From contig CM042685.1 of the NCBI GenBank assembly GCA_023614405.1, positions 235,145,661-235,209,660 on the forward strand: a DNA stretch of 64,000 nucleotides, read 5' to 3'. Source of the stretch: Avena insularis. Lineage: Eukaryota; Streptophyta; Magnoliopsida; Poales; Poaceae. The first letter of the stretch is position 1, and every line of letters begins with the position of its first letter. Of the stretch, positions 22,246 through 35,040 are shown one piece after another. A program made the translations under genes and the position numbers. Below the pieces are notes generated by a model that was not told the DNA's origin, did no database searches, and was given only the letters and a program-made list of their open reading frames with translations.

Positions 22246-22980
22246 GCACCCTTCACCTACCTTGGAAGGTTGCTCGTCCCACTCAAGAACACCACGTCCA
22301 TTTGAGCCACCAAATCGCCAAGATCTCTTCACTCAACCATCCAAAGTCGTTGATCTTTGGAGAATCGAAGGAGGAGCCCTTGAACTATTGATTCACCAAG
22401 AGAGATCTTCATTTCCCCCTCATTCACTTGAGGGCCCCTTGCTCTAGTGTTTCGTTGGAAACTCTAGTTCTAGATTTGGTTCTTACAAGTTTGTCTTTGA
22501 TTGTTTGACAGCTTGCTTGTATTCGGGAGCCTCCAATTAAGTTATGGATGTGTGCCTCGAACTAGTTGTAAAGGTGCCAGCTTCCACCTTGAAGGTTGTC
22601 GATATAGTGGAAGAGGTGAATCGAACCCATCGGGGTGAGGTTCATCGGAGAACAAGGGAGGCATTTCGTGGCGTAGGTGGTTTGATACCACCCCCTCTAC
22701 AAACGTAGATGTACTTCCCCTCAAAAGGAAGGAACTACGGGAAACAAATCCTTGTGTCTCCGCGTCCACCACTTTGGTTACTTCTATCCTTTACCGCACT
22801 TTACTTTACTTGTTCTTGCTTAGTGTTGTGCTAGGTGGTACTCGTTTGACATATAGGTAAATTCACCTTAGTTGCATAATCTAGAGAATTTACCTTTCTT
22901 GTCAAACCTTAACTTGAAAAATAAGAAAATTTGAAGTAGCACCTATTCACCCCCCTCTAGGTTCCCATACGATCCTTTCA

Positions 22981-23767
22981 CATGCTCTCTGTTGTTAGTA
23001 TCTATCTTGTCCAAGTAGTTTCTAGTGACTCCAAGAGGGGGTATTTATGCTCGATAGTGGGTTCATGCCTCTATTTAATCTAAGGGAAGTGACATAAATC
23101 TCTAAGGTTGTAGATGTGCTATTGCCACTAGGGAGAAAACAACGGTCTCTTGTTCATGGAACAAGTGGATTGTTTACCTTACACACTTGGCTTAAAGCAG
23201 TTGTCTGTTGCTTGCAACTTAATACTGGAGGGGGTTTGGATGATAACCCAAAGGTGGACTTCTAGTCATAGATGCAGTTGGATGGAGGTCTATGTATCTT
23301 GTTGTATTTCCCAATCGAATCTCGTAGGATCTTGATGTCTAGTATTGCATTGTTATGCCTTGCTTAGTCCTGTCAATTGCCCTGCTGTAATTTGTTTACC
23401 CATCATTCCACGTTTGTTTTTCTAAGGAGAGCACCTCTAGTGAACTATGGACCCTGGTCCAATCTTTACCATTGATACATCTTCCACTGTTACTGTTTAC
23501 TTTCTGCAAACCACTATGACCTTCCACACCATATAGTTAACCCTTTGTTACAGCAATCAGTGAGATTGACAACCTCACTGTTCATTGGGGCAAAGTCTTG
23601 AGTTTGTGTTATGCAGGTCTCCAAGTTTCTTGCAACACCTTTGAGACGTTTCCTTCCTCCTACTGGTTCGATAACCTTGGTTTCTTACTCAGGGAAGACT
23701 TGCTGCTGTGATCTTCACACCTTGCTCTTGGGGTTTCCTGACGAAGCGCTCTCAGGCGCCATCAACA
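22981..23767 (+). repeat. Right part of the S 5' LTR
   Basis: Ends GGCGCCATCAACA at 23767, like the 3' LTR at 30804. It encodes nothing recognisable. Confidence 0.8.
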
Positions 23768-23775
23768 AGTTTTTC

Positions 23776-23794
23776 TGGCGCCGTTGCCAGGGAG
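23776..23794 (+). other. Primer binding site of S
   Basis: TGGCGCCGTTGCCAGGGAG starts eight bases after the LTR. This is the familiar TGGCGCCGTTGCC site of grass Gypsy elements. Confidence 0.75.
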
Positions 23795-24075
23795 GCTAAG
23801 GACGTCTTCACAAGGGAAGTCCTTCACAAACTTTCTCTTTACATTGTTTTTGTTTTGCTTAGTTTCTTTTGCTTGGTTTTGATTGCCTCTTTTTATCAGA
23901 AACTTCAAAATAAATTAGTTTAGTTTGGTTTGATTTCTCTTATCAAAAAAACAAAAAAAAATAGTTCCTGCTCTAGTTTCTGGTCTGTTATTGCCTTGCT
24001 TTGTCATGATTTCTATCAATGGATGGTTTCATTGAAACTAGTTCTTATTGGCAAGGTGGGTTCATGGAAGAATAA

Positions 24076-25191
24076 AAGTATTATTATAAGGAACACGGTT
24101 TGTCAAAAAAAGGGAAACACTTATGGGAACAAATTGATAAATTTAATACTATTGCTAGAGAGGTGTGCTCTACTTATAATGTTACTTATTGCTTTGATGA
24201 ATCTTGTTGTTGTAGGAGGTATAAACACCTGCCTTTTCAATGTGAGTATAATGATAATGTTACCATATTTTCTTATGTTAAAGGAAATTATGATTTTTAT
24301 GATGTGGAACAAATTGAAGAATTTATTGCTTTCAAGGGTGCATTTGAACTTGCCAGTTTTCTTGAAAATACTGATGATGCACCTTATGAATATGAGGTTT
24401 ATGAGATACTAAAATTTTTCTTTGATAATTACAAGGAAGAAAATGGCTATATTCTTGAATATTTTAATAGATGCTTTCCACAAATGGAAGAGACTAATGC
24501 CTTGCAGGAGCCTATGGAAGAAGAAATTGCTGAACCTGAAAGCTCATTAGATGAAAAAGAGGAGGAGAGTGATGAACAAAAGGAGGAAGAATGGATTGGG
24601 TACCCATGCCTACCTTCTAATTAATGAGAGTAACTCTTTATCCCTTACATTATTTGATTGTCCTGCATGCTTACCAAAGGAGGATGAAGGTTATGTTCTT
24701 GTGGGTTCTTTTGAAATATCTGCTATGGGTAAAACTTGTGATAATAGTTATGCTCCAGTTATCTATGATAACCCTTTATTTGTGCTTGACTTTGAAATGC
24801 ATGGTACTAAAGATTTTTCTTAGAAAATGTTTATGATAAGGCTCTAGATGATGGTCCTATATTGAATGATCAGTCACCTTGTTATAAAATTGTTAAAAGT
24901 GGGTTTGAAAGTTCTAATCCCACTATTTTTGAGCTTGATAGAAATTATGTGTTTGTAGATCATGAAAAGCATGCCTTATGTGATAGTTATATTGTTGATT
25001 TTATTCATGAGTCTACTGAAAATTATTATGAGAGAGGAAAATATGGTTGTAGAAGTTTTCATGGTACCAAAACACTTCTCTATGTGCTGAAAGTTTTGAA
25101 GTTAGTCTTGTTTTATCTTCCTATGCCTGTCACTTTGTTCTTTGTGAATTTATTTGCGTACAAGATTCCTATGCATAGGAAGTGGGTTTGA
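24076..25191 (+). pseudogene. Family-specific ORF of element S, no known domain
   Basis: The reading is open from 24076 (no ATG at the start) to TAA 24624, then continues in other frames to TGA 25191. Early part: KGKHLWEQIDKFNTIAREVC, CCCRRYKHLPFQCEYND, an acidic region (EEESDEQKEEE). Later part: NYYERGKYGCRSFHGTKT and a hydrophobic stretch (LKLVLFYLPMPVTLFFVNLF) that could span a membrane. Proteins of this kind recur in non-autonomous Triticeae LTR families as I recall them, but their function is not known. Two frame changes, near 24610 and 24820, break this copy. Confidence 0.6.
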
Positions 25192-27946
25192 CTTAAATGT
25201 GTTTTGAATTTGCTTCTTGATGCTCTCTTTTACTTCAATTCATATTTCTTATGTGAGCATCTTCTCAAACTTTCCGCGCCTAACTTAAAGGCATTAAAGA
25301 AAAGTACTTGTTGGGAGATAACCCAAGAGTTTCCTTAAGTCTTGGAAGTTATTACTTCAGTAATGACCTCTCCTTATCCTTTTTGTTTGCTTTTTGCGCC
25401 AAGAATGACCTCTAATGAGAGGGGAGTAAGATTTGCGGAGTTGCTGTCCCAAAACAGATTTCTGTCCTCCACCATAAAAATTCGTGAGGAGCCTCTGTAA
25501 GACGGATTGAGCTGAAAATTTACGAATAAATCCCCCATTATGTTATCTAACATTAGTTAGTTCAACACTTTTTTATTTGATCAACAGAAGATTTTCCAAA
25601 AAATAGGTTTCTACCTGCTGGTCTGTTTTGACAGATTTCTGCCATTATTTGCATTTGCTTCTTATTGATTCCTTTTTGAGTTATGTTTTGGGGAATTGAG
25701 ATTTTTGAAGGAGTTGCTACAGTAGCTTGTGTTTTTAGTGAAAAAAAATTCTGTTCGAAAGCTAAACCCAAAGGTCTGTTATCTTTTGAATACACTAATG
25801 TTGCTAATGAAGATTGTGTGAAGTTTTGTATGAAGGAAAAATTTCAGGTGTAGAGAGAGAATAATGTAATGAGATGAAGAATGGACAAAATCTCAAGCTT
25901 GGGGATGCCACCCCGGTGTCACCCCAAGAAATATCCAAGAGGTACAAGCGTCAAAGCTTCGGGATGCCCAAGGCATCCCCTTCTTCATCAATAAAAAGCT
26001 CAGGTCTTTCTAGACAATTCGTTTTTATTGTTTCATGCACCGTTGTGTTGTTCTTGGAGCATCTTAGTTTTAGTTTGCTTGAATAAAGTAGTTTGTACCC
26101 CCGTTCTTGTTGTGTTTTTTCAAATAAGTTGATTGGTGTTGGAAAGGAGTAGAAAGTTCTTGCTTGAATAGTGCAAGAGGAGCTTGCTTTGACTATGACT
26201 TAGACTTTAGCATGTCAAGCTAGGTGTTGTTTTGACCTTATGCTTAGTGATTATTGCTGTAGCATGACTTGTTCCAAATATTTGGGATAGATTAGTGTGC
26301 CTTGAAAGAATCATGCGTTGTTTTAGCATGCAAAAGCATAGTATTGTGGTATTCTCCTTTGATGCTTTGTTTGGGTTGACTTGGCACATGCTCACACCAT
26401 GTTATGACTATGAACAAGTCACCATAGCCTCTATGAATATTTAGTCCTTGACTTGTAGTACCACTCTATGCTTTGATTAGTGAAGTTTTGTCGCTCTGCA
26501 TGATTATGGCCTTTATTGCTCTCTTAGTTGGTCGCTCCCAGTCTTTTGCTAGCCTCCACTTGTATGAGTAAGATCTACTCATGCATCCAACTCCCAAGAA
26601 ACCAAGTTATTCCAAAGTGTCCACTATAAATTCCTATGTATGGTGTGTTACACCATTACAAGTATATTCTTGTTTTCATCTATCTTCCAATTAAAGTATT
26701 TTGTTATGTGAAAACTTAGTGATTAAATCTCTCACGAACTTGATGGCACACTTTATATTTCTTTCCCCTAATAAACTTGAACCATTGTGTCATCTATGTT
26801 GTATATGCTTGCACTTATACGTTGGAATTAGCAGAACTGTATTGTCATGGGGAACGCTTTTAGCATTGCACTTGTACTTTGTACACAGTTGGTATCATGC
26901 TCTTTTGTCTATGGATGTCGTCAGTGTGAAATAAAATGGGAGGTTGTAAGTCCATGGAGTTATGTATTTTATTTTAGAGAAACGCCTGGGCCGCTAGCCT
27001 AAGCCATGCCTAATCATGGTGGAAATTTGTAGCATCACCATTCTCAGAAATCTTTGAAGCATCCTCAATAAAAACCTATGAAAATAGCAAATAAAAAGAT
27101 CACTGAGATGCTCATTGTCTGCTTCCCTTGTTATTTTGGTTATGTGATAGCTCCTGTACCATGTGCAAGGGGTACCCTGTTGGTGGTTCTCTATGATACG
27201 AATGTACTTACTATGACAAGAACTTATAGGTGACTAAAGTTGAGTAGCATGAGGAGCGGCCCTCATATTCAAGGGACATGAGATTGCCAACTTATACTTT
27301 CTCAAGCATATACTCCATAGTTTGTTGACTTTAACCTTAATAACTTCAAGATGCTTATGATAGGGGCAATGAGGGCTGAAAGATAACAAGTACCATAATT
27401 TTGGAAGCTCTTTTTGAAACTTGAAATCCCTGCTTCCCTTTATGAAGGGCCTTTCTTCCACCATAATATTGAGTCTCCACCTTCTACCTTTTAGGCACCA
27501 GTTAAGAGAGCATAGTTAACATTCTTAGTTCTATGTGCATTGTCCCAAAACTTATTGATTGATGCATATTGTTCATATTACTTGTTCTTGTGCTATTTGT
27601 ATCTAGTCACTCTTATGAACTTTGAAGGTGTCCTATGCATCTATTTGCTACGCTATGAGGGACAAGATGAATGCCACTATGCCATGTTTTCTGTATGTGA
27701 AACAAAAAAATGTTTTTCAATGCATGTTATTCATGAGCTTTGTTTGTAGCCTTTCATGTTGCATGCATAGTTAATTTGTCTTACTATTAGAACTCCATCT
27801 TTCATGCTCATGTTTAGAGTTCTTTGATCCCATCTTTTTGCTTGCAAATGGTTTGATCTTGGTTTTGATGGTGCATGTCACCTCAAAAATTATTCTTTTT
27901 ATCACTTACCTACTCGAGGACGAGCAGGATTTAAGCTTGGGATGCT
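25192..27946 (+). other. Noncoding internal region and polypurine tract of S
   Basis: No gene is seen in 2.75 kb. The stretch near 26885-27450 is shared with L1. It ends with TACTCGAGGACGAGCAGGATTTAAGCTTGGGATGCT, whose AAGCTTGGGATGC serves as the polypurine region before the 3' LTR. Confidence 0.65.
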
Positions 27947-30804
27947 TGATACGTCAGAAACGTATCTATAATTTTTTATGTTCCATGCTTGTTTAGTATC
28001 TACTTTGCTTTGCTTTGTCCACACTTTGAGCTGTTTTTATATGTTTTTTGGTACTAACCTATTAACAAGATGGCATAGTGCCAGTTGCCTATTTTCTTCT
28101 GTTTTTGGTTCCAGTAAAGCTAGTAAGGAAATATTCTCGGAATTGGACGGGACAAAAGCCAAAGTCAATATTTCACTGAGGAGAACACGGAGTCCAGAGA
28201 AGAGACGGAGGGGAGCCACAGGGCGGCCGCACCCCCAGGCGCAGGCCCACCCTAGGTCGCGCCTGGGCAGGGTATGGGCCCCCTGGCCGCCCTCCTACCT
28301 CGCCTCTTCGCCTATAAGAAGCCCCCGATGCCTAAACCCTAAGGACCCGATCAATATTCCACGAAGCCGTCTATAGCCGCCGCCACCATCGTCCCTAGAT
28401 CGGGGGATCTAAAACTCTTTTCGGCACCCTGCCGGAGGGGAGATCATCCCGAAGGCCTTCTTCTTCATCATGCCAACCTCCGGTATGAAGCGTGAGTAGT
28501 TCCACCTTGAACTACGGGTCCATTAAAGGGATACGGGTAGGCCACACTAGCGCAAATCAAAAATTTCTACCGCGTAAACCAGGAATACTATTGTCATAGG
28601 TCACGGGATTACTACTAGACGCGCAGTTGCGGAACTTGATGAAGCGCGTCGAGGCAGTGTAGACGTTCTATGTCTCCTCCTTGTCCTCATCCCATGAGAA
28701 GCTCCCCTTGCGCGGCTCGTCCAAGTGCCACAGATGCAACACCTCCGAGGTATCCACACATGTGGGGTGGAAGCGTTAGACACCGGACTACTAGGTCCAT
28801 GCATGCAACATAGGCGTGAGTGGCGGCTGGGTGGAATGGTCTGACCCTGGTCAGCTTGCCCCACCCTCTCTTATATAGGCATCCCTAGTGGGCTTCTACA
28901 TTAGCAGCCCATTAGTAGCCTAAGCCTGATCTAATTCGGATCTAATCCTCATTAGGCTTCCAACCCCTTAAGTGTGTGACCCTATAGGTTCATATATGTA
29001 TAGACATGACACGAATACACTTATTCTGTCAATAGTTGGTAGCGGCCTCTAGCAAGACGTGCCAACTCCTAAACGCATACAAAGATCATATCAGACGAAC
29101 CATCACAAGGTTTAGTACATGTCTTTCCTTTTGCCTCACGATATTTGGTCTAGCTCCAAGATGACCTCTCTTTCTTGATACTGTGATTCAGAATCCCTTT
29201 ACTAGGTTAACTCTTAACCATATGTAGCATGGCCATGTATTTCTGGATACGATCACTCGAGGGGCCCAAAGATATCTCTCTCAAGTAGAGAAGGGCAAAT
29301 CCCATCTTGATTGACCATGCCTTGCATCATGCTTCAGGACAAACCCGAAAGCTACATTTATAACTACCTAGTTACTGAGAAGCGTCTGATAGCCCCAAAG
29401 TAGGTCTCCATATCTCAAGTACATGCGACAATCTCAGGTCTAAGGACAAAACGTACACGATGTGTAGAGAGAGCTACAAGTCTAATTGCCAGTCTCAAGT
29501 TGGGTCAGTCCAACCCCATGTTCATAACATGTGTCCACATCATTATTTTGACATCTCCATGTCTATGACTTGCAAAACATAGTCATCAACCAATCGATGT
29601 GCCAGTCTAATATTCACGTGTGTCCTCACATGAACTTCGACTAGGGACAACTATTAAATAACCATACAAGTATAGAGTTTCACAAACAATTCACATAATT
29701 GCCAATCAATACAAGTTGCCTGATATGGATATTCAAGGAACATTACAATAACTCATGGATACATAAGAAATATAATCATCTCTATGATTCCTCTAGGGCA
29801 TATTTCCTTCATCCATGTAGTATCTAGATGGTTGTATGTCCTCCTTTGTTTTTTCATGTCTAGATCTTATGAGCTCCATTCATGATCAAGATCTCATCTA
29901 TTTGTAATCATGCATGTTGTGTTTGCAGGGATCCGATGGATATTGAGATTACTATGTCAGATTGATTAATGGTTTTGCCTTATTGATTCTATCATGGCTG
30001 TGTTGTTTGTGATCTTGCATGCTCTCCGTTGTTAGTAGCTATCTTGGCCAAGTAGCTGCTAGTGACTCCAACAGGGGGTATTTATGCTCGATAGTGGGTT
30101 CATGCCTCTCTTTAATCTAAGGGAAGTGGCGGAAATATCTAAGGTTGTAGATGTGTTGTTGCCACTAGGGAGAAAACAACGGTCTCTTGTTCATGGAACA
30201 AGTTGATTGTTTACCTTACACACTTTGCTTAAAGCAATTGTCTATTGCTTGCAACTTAATACTGGAGGGGGTTTGGATGATAACCCAAAGGTGGACTTCT
30301 AGTCATAGATGCAGTTGGATGACGGTCTATGTATCTTGTTGTATTGCCCAATCAAATCTCATAGGATCTTGATGTCTAGTATTGCATTGTTATGCCTTGC
30401 TCAGTACTGTCAGTTGCCCTACTATAATTTGTTTACCCTGCATTCCATGTTTGTTTATCTAAGGAGAGCACCTCTAGTGAACTATGGACCCCGGTCCAAT
30501 CTTTACCATTGATACATCTTCGACTGTTACTGTTTACTTTCTGCAAACCACTATCACCTTCCACACCATACAGTCAATCCTTTGTTACAGCAACCAGTGA
30601 GATTGACAACCTCACTGTTCGTTGGGGCAAAGTCTTGAGTTTGTGTTATGCAGGTCTCCAAGTTGCTTGCAACACCTTTGAGACGTTTCCTTTCTCCTTC
30701 CGATTCGATAACCTCGGTTTCTTACTGAGGGAAGACTTGCTGCTGTGCTCTTCACACCGTGCTCTTGGGGTTTCCCGACAAAGCGCTCTCAGGCGCCATC
30801 AACA
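27947..30804 (+). repeat. 3' LTR of S, interrupted by a solo LTR
   Basis: Starts TGATACGTCAGAAACG and ends GCGCCATCAACA; about 1565 bp without the insertion at 28524-29816. It carries a TATA-like CCTATAAGAAGCCC near 28310 followed by CTAAACCCTAAGG, a likely LTR promoter. Confidence 0.8.
28524..29811 (-). mobile_element. Solo LTR of a Copia-type element
   Basis: A 1288-bp insertion flanked by perfect TCCAT duplications (28519-28523 and 29812-29816). On the minus strand it starts TGAAGGAAATATGCCCTAGAGG, the familiar start of BARE/Angela-like and related Copia LTRs, and ends GTGTGGCCTACCCGTATCCCTTTA. The ends TGAAGG/CCTTTA differ from a perfect inverted repeat by one base. No internal sequence is present, so the rest was lost by recombination between two LTRs. 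No gene lies in it. Confidence 0.9.
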
Positions 30805-32308
30805 CTGGTGCTGTACTATAATGCGGCCTGGAGGCTCATGAGAAAGTTCAACCACGTAGAAGTAGTGCACGTCCCGCGGAGCAGAAATGCACATGCGGAT
30901 GCGTTGGCAAAACCTGCATCGGCTCTGGTTCTACCTGAAGGTAAACCCACACAAGTCGCCGTCGAAGAACGATGGCTTCTTCCTGTAGTTCTGGAGCTCG
31001 TCCCAAAGGACTACAAAGGCCACACCATCACAACAAACGCAGTGGAGGAAGACGAATGGCTACAGCCATTCCTTGACTACTTCAAACACGGTCGTCTACC
31101 CGATGACTCCGTCGAGAGGCGCCAGCTACAACAGCGACTCCCCTTCTACGTGTATAAGGTCGGTGTCTTATACAAACGGTCTTATGGGAAAGAGGTTCTC
31201 CATCGGTGTGTCAACCGAGGGGAAGCCGAGCGGATCCTGCAGGAGGTGCACCATGGAGTCTGCGGCGGCCATCAAAGTGGAGCCAAGATGTACCATAGTA
31301 TCCGGATAGCCGGGTACTATTGGCCGGGCATCATGACCGATTGCCTACACGTGGCCAAGACATGCCATGGGTGTCAGGTCCACGGCGACTTCAAGCATCA
31401 ACCGCCCGCTCCCCTACATCTGAAGATCCCCTCCTGGCCATTCGATGCCTTGGGGATCGATGTCATCGGCCCTATCGATCCGCCCTCATCACGGGGGCAT
31501 TGCTTCATCCTCGCAGCGACGGACTACTTCTCCAAGTGGGCAAAAGCCGTCCGCTAAAGGAAGTGAAGAATGACAATGTCATCAACTTTCTCGAGAGGCA
31601 TATCATATACCGCTTCGCATACCACACCGGGTCACCTCCGACAACAGTAAAGCCTTCAAATCAGGTAAAATGTATAGATTCATGGAGAAGTACAAAATCA
31701 AGTGGAACTATTCCACTGGATACTGTCCGCAAGCTAATGGCGCAATCGAGGCCTTTAATAAGACCCTCGGAAAGATTCTCAAGAAGACGGTGACGAGGCA
31801 CCGAAGGGACTGGCATGACCGTATCTATGAATCCTTGTGGGCGTACCACGTCACGGTCCGTACCCCAACACAAGCAACACCTTACTCCCTCGTATATGGG
31901 AGTGAGGCGGTGTTTCCATTGGAGATCCAGCTACCCTCCCTAAGGGTGACTATCCATGAAGAGCTCACGTAAGATGAGCAAATACACCTTCGGTACCAAG
32001 AGCTCGACGCCCTTGAAGAGGAGCGTCTCAACACACCGCAAAACCTAGAGCTCTACCGCCAAAACATGGTGAGAGCCTATGACAAGCTCGTCAAGAGGCG
32101 AGTCTTCAGAAAAGGCGAGCTAGTCCTCGTGCTTCGACGCCCCATTGTCGTCACTCACAAAACAAGGGGTAAGTTCGAGCCCAAGTGGGAAGGACCATAC
32201 GCCATAGAGCAGGCATACGACGGAGATGCTTATCAGCTGGTTGATCCCCAGGGATCCCGGCCAATGCCCCCAATAAATGGTAGGTACTTGAAAAAATACT
32301 TTGCGTGA
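30805..32308 (+). pseudogene. 3' part of pol (RNase H end, integrase) of Gypsy element G3
   Basis: Reading starts abruptly at the S LTR edge. The RNase H end (FNHVEVVHVPRSRNAHADALAK) is followed by the integrase zinc site (VHHGVCGGHQSG...YYWPG...CHGCQ) and core (ALGIDVIGPI, ATDYFSKWAKAV). A frameshift at about 31557 and a short loss of coding sequence follow; TSDNSKAF and ANGAIEAFNKTLGKI keep the second and third acidic residues. Another break lies near 31970, then the C-terminal domain runs to TGA 32308 (VLVLRRPIVVTHKTRGKFEPKWEGPYAI, PINGRYLKKYF). The front half of pol should lie left of the window. Confidence 0.85.
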
Positions 32309-35020
32309 ACATTTTCCGCTCTCCTTTGCATTTTTTGGGGGTCTCGCTTGGATTTTCACTTCCCACGAAGGGGAGTTCTGGGTCGCCTATCAAAGTCTAC
32401 AGTGCACCTTCCATTGCATGATTGTCGACTTATTCATGTATTTTTGCTTTTATGGACCGCGAGGTCCTACAAAAAATGGCTTTTCCTGTTCGCACCTAGC
32501 TCATGACTAATGGTTTCGCTGCCTTATGACTCGTCTAGTGGAAGCACAGTGAATATCGTGGTAAGTGGAGCGGCATATACACCCACAACACACATCACAC
32601 ACACCACATTCATGCTCCGAGAGGTAGTGGAGAAGACTATTTGGGTGACTTCTACGTATGAGGTCCCACACCCCATTCTTCTCGATGTGTCTCGAGTTCA
32701 CGGAGACACGTCGTCCCAGGGAAGACTCTAGGAAAAGATCAAGGAAAGGCCGCCCAACCCAACCTGGACTTGGAGCGTAGCCTCTTGCAGCCCTGGGGCG
32801 TGCCACCAAAAGCCTCACATAATATGCCTGAGGGTTGTAGTCCACCAAGGTGGATGGTTGCCATCCAAGTTCTCAAGGTGGTTCCCTCGAGGAAACATCA
32901 ACAATCTCCAAGCGATCCTCCAAAGAGGGGGTAAACACCAATAATCACAAAAAAAGTCCAAGCAATCCTCCAAAGAGGAAACAACTCAATGCAATCATGG
33001 GACATCACAAAAATGTCCGTCCTAGCAGCTCTCATGAGAGGAGAATTTCCGTCAACGCCAGAATCAAGTCTAGCAATCCCGAGCAGTAAGGGAACCACTA
33101 GAAACAAGACAGTTGGTAGTCGTTCACCACCCCTCAACAAAGATATAAAAAAGTTTTATAGCCATTGTCCCACAACCATCTACCCGGATTTCACCTCACC
33201 CAAGTCTCTGGGTTCTCCAGGCACCGATGGAAGCATGGCGGAGCTGTGGGGCTACTCATTGACACGATGGGCTAGGGTACGATTTTCCTCTGCCTCTCGG
33301 ACGCATCCCAAGCACATAATCCTCAAACACTCGCCAACACACATACACGCACAAGGTCAAGTTGTTGATTTAAGATCGTCATGGTTCTTCGACGGTTCGC
33401 AACGACTGAGTCCTTTGGCGGCCTTTTCTGATGTCACACTCATAGCTAGTGTCTAACGTAAAAGCCAATATTTTTAAAATAAAACAAACACCTTCTTTGT
33501 TTTTTCTCTCGTTTTATTTCAAACACCTACTATTTGGCTTTTCTTGTGGCTTTGTTGCTCTACCTCTATGTAGCCATAGCCAAGAACATGTGCAGATGTC
33601 ACGGCACCCAAAGTGTCCATCCGCCTATAAGTGAGACGACATTGGCCCTTGGAAGGAGTGCCGGGGGCCATATCCACATCGCCAATGGAGTCTCGGCATG
33701 ACACCAACCTTCGTCAACATTGAGGCACGCCCTAATTCAGGGGGCATGACGCTCCTCGAATGTTCGCCATCACGCGTCTACAACAACGACATCGTGGGAA
33801 ACATCCTACCCTCGAGCGTTCACATGCGTGGCCTTCACGCCACCACTTGCGCCACCCCGCAGCTGGTATATCACCCAGCGCGACATGGGGGCACGACAAG
33901 ACGAGCTATCGATGGGCGTTCCGATATCTCATCTACATGGTCATACCATATCCTATAATGGGAGAAGTATAGCGCGCCAGTGCGGTTAGCGTGAAACTGT
34001 GAAACCCTTCGGTCTCGTCGGCTGGCACCATCACAGCACGTGGTCCCGACTTGATCGATAAACACCTTCAGGGAGCGGCAAGGCGTCAGCTACGAACTGA
34101 GGACGGCACAAGAATGCTTAGTTGTTCAGCGTCATGCTCGCTATATGACCCAACTAAGCATCACGGCCACTCTTTCGGTATCGGCGCAAGGCCGGGAGAA
34201 GGTCTCTCTCTTACACACACACGACCCCGTATGAACCACTATGGAAGGTTCATGCTCAAGGACACAACAAAATATTTGTGTCGCTTAGTTTCGGCATGTA
34301 ATTCTAACCAAGTTGAGACAGTTGTGCTTCGCTCTCTAACTCGACTTGGTGGGGGGCATCGTTCATGAATGAAAATATATGTATTTTCTTGTTCTTGATC
34401 CTCTTTTATTTCCTTCTTTTCTACAAGTATACATGGAGCGCGCTATTTCCCATGGTCGAGCACACATAAGCGGGTGCACGTACATGCGCTGGCACAAAGA
34501 TAAACATAAAAGGCCAAGCAGTCGGTTTGGTCCATGTGAGCAAAATCTCCAGCGTCTTTGGCCAGTACTGTTTCTGTCGTATATACACGGAGAGACGATG
34601 GTCCATAAATACATATCTCGTTCGCTATCTATAATTGGGCAAAGGAGGACACTAAAAACACACGCCCTATGTGCATTGCATGCGTGGGTGTCCTTGGCCA
34701 GATTTGGTGGCTGGGAGAGACCTCTCATCACCCATGGAACGGGGAGGAGCTCAAAGTCGGCCTAGCGTACCAACGCCGGGCGCGGCATGCTTTGCTGGTC
34801 ATATAAAAAATCTCAAAAATAAGGGCTAGGATAATGAACTCAGCGTAGGTCATATCATGCACTGACCGCGGCGGTCACCGGCGCGTCGCACTCGCAGCAA
34901 GGCCAGTGGCGCCCAACAAAGTACAAAGACGGGCATGAAAATATATTACTGGTCGAAAAGAAGCTAGTCTTTATTGGTATGTAAAAAAAAAGAGAAAAAT
35001 TACAAATAGTAAACGGGTTG
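32309..35020 (+). other. G3 3' region, probably with the start of its 3' LTR
   Basis: No gene can be supported in 2.7 kb. A purine-rich TTGGTGGGGGGCATCG at 34348-34363 is a likely polypurine tract, with an LTR starting near TGAATGAAAATATATG (34366). That LTR would run into the CACTA element at 35021 and perhaps continue at 49476. I could not find the matching LTR, so the border is a guess. Confidence 0.4.
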
Positions 35021-35040
35021 CACTAGTGCAGAGATGCCCA

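Larger units (their letters stand above)
21340..22980 (+). mobile_element. 3' end of LTR element E2 with its 3' LTR
   Basis: 21340-21603 is a noncoding internal tail ending in the polypurine tract CCAAAAAGGGGGAGAC. The LTR is 21604-22980 (1377 bp), starting TGAAAGTGC and ending GATCCTTTCA, so its ends form the inverted repeat TGAAAG/CTTTCA. The next bases, CATGC, belong to the S LTR, where the uninterrupted copy reads CTTGCATGCTCTCC at 30014-30027. CATGC is therefore the probable target duplication. Confidence 0.8.
22981..30804 (+). mobile_element. LTR element S, probably non-autonomous (Sabrina/WHAM-like)
   Basis: The right 787 bp of its 5' LTR (22981-23767) align without length change to 30018-30804 of the 3' LTR. 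A primer binding site and a polypurine tract are in place. The internal 4.2 kb encode one broken ORF and no gag-pol domain that I can find, so it is classed as non-autonomous. The left part of the 5' LTR is expected beyond the E2 insertion, outside the window. LTR differences over the first ~480 aligned bases are about 31 by hand count, about 6 percent. The family names are from memory of LTR starts (TGATACGTC) and are tentative. Confidence 0.75.

Noticed and set aside
34363..34765. Short frames on both strands near the end of G3
   Set aside because: They lie in probable LTR sequence and contradict each other; no domain is visible.
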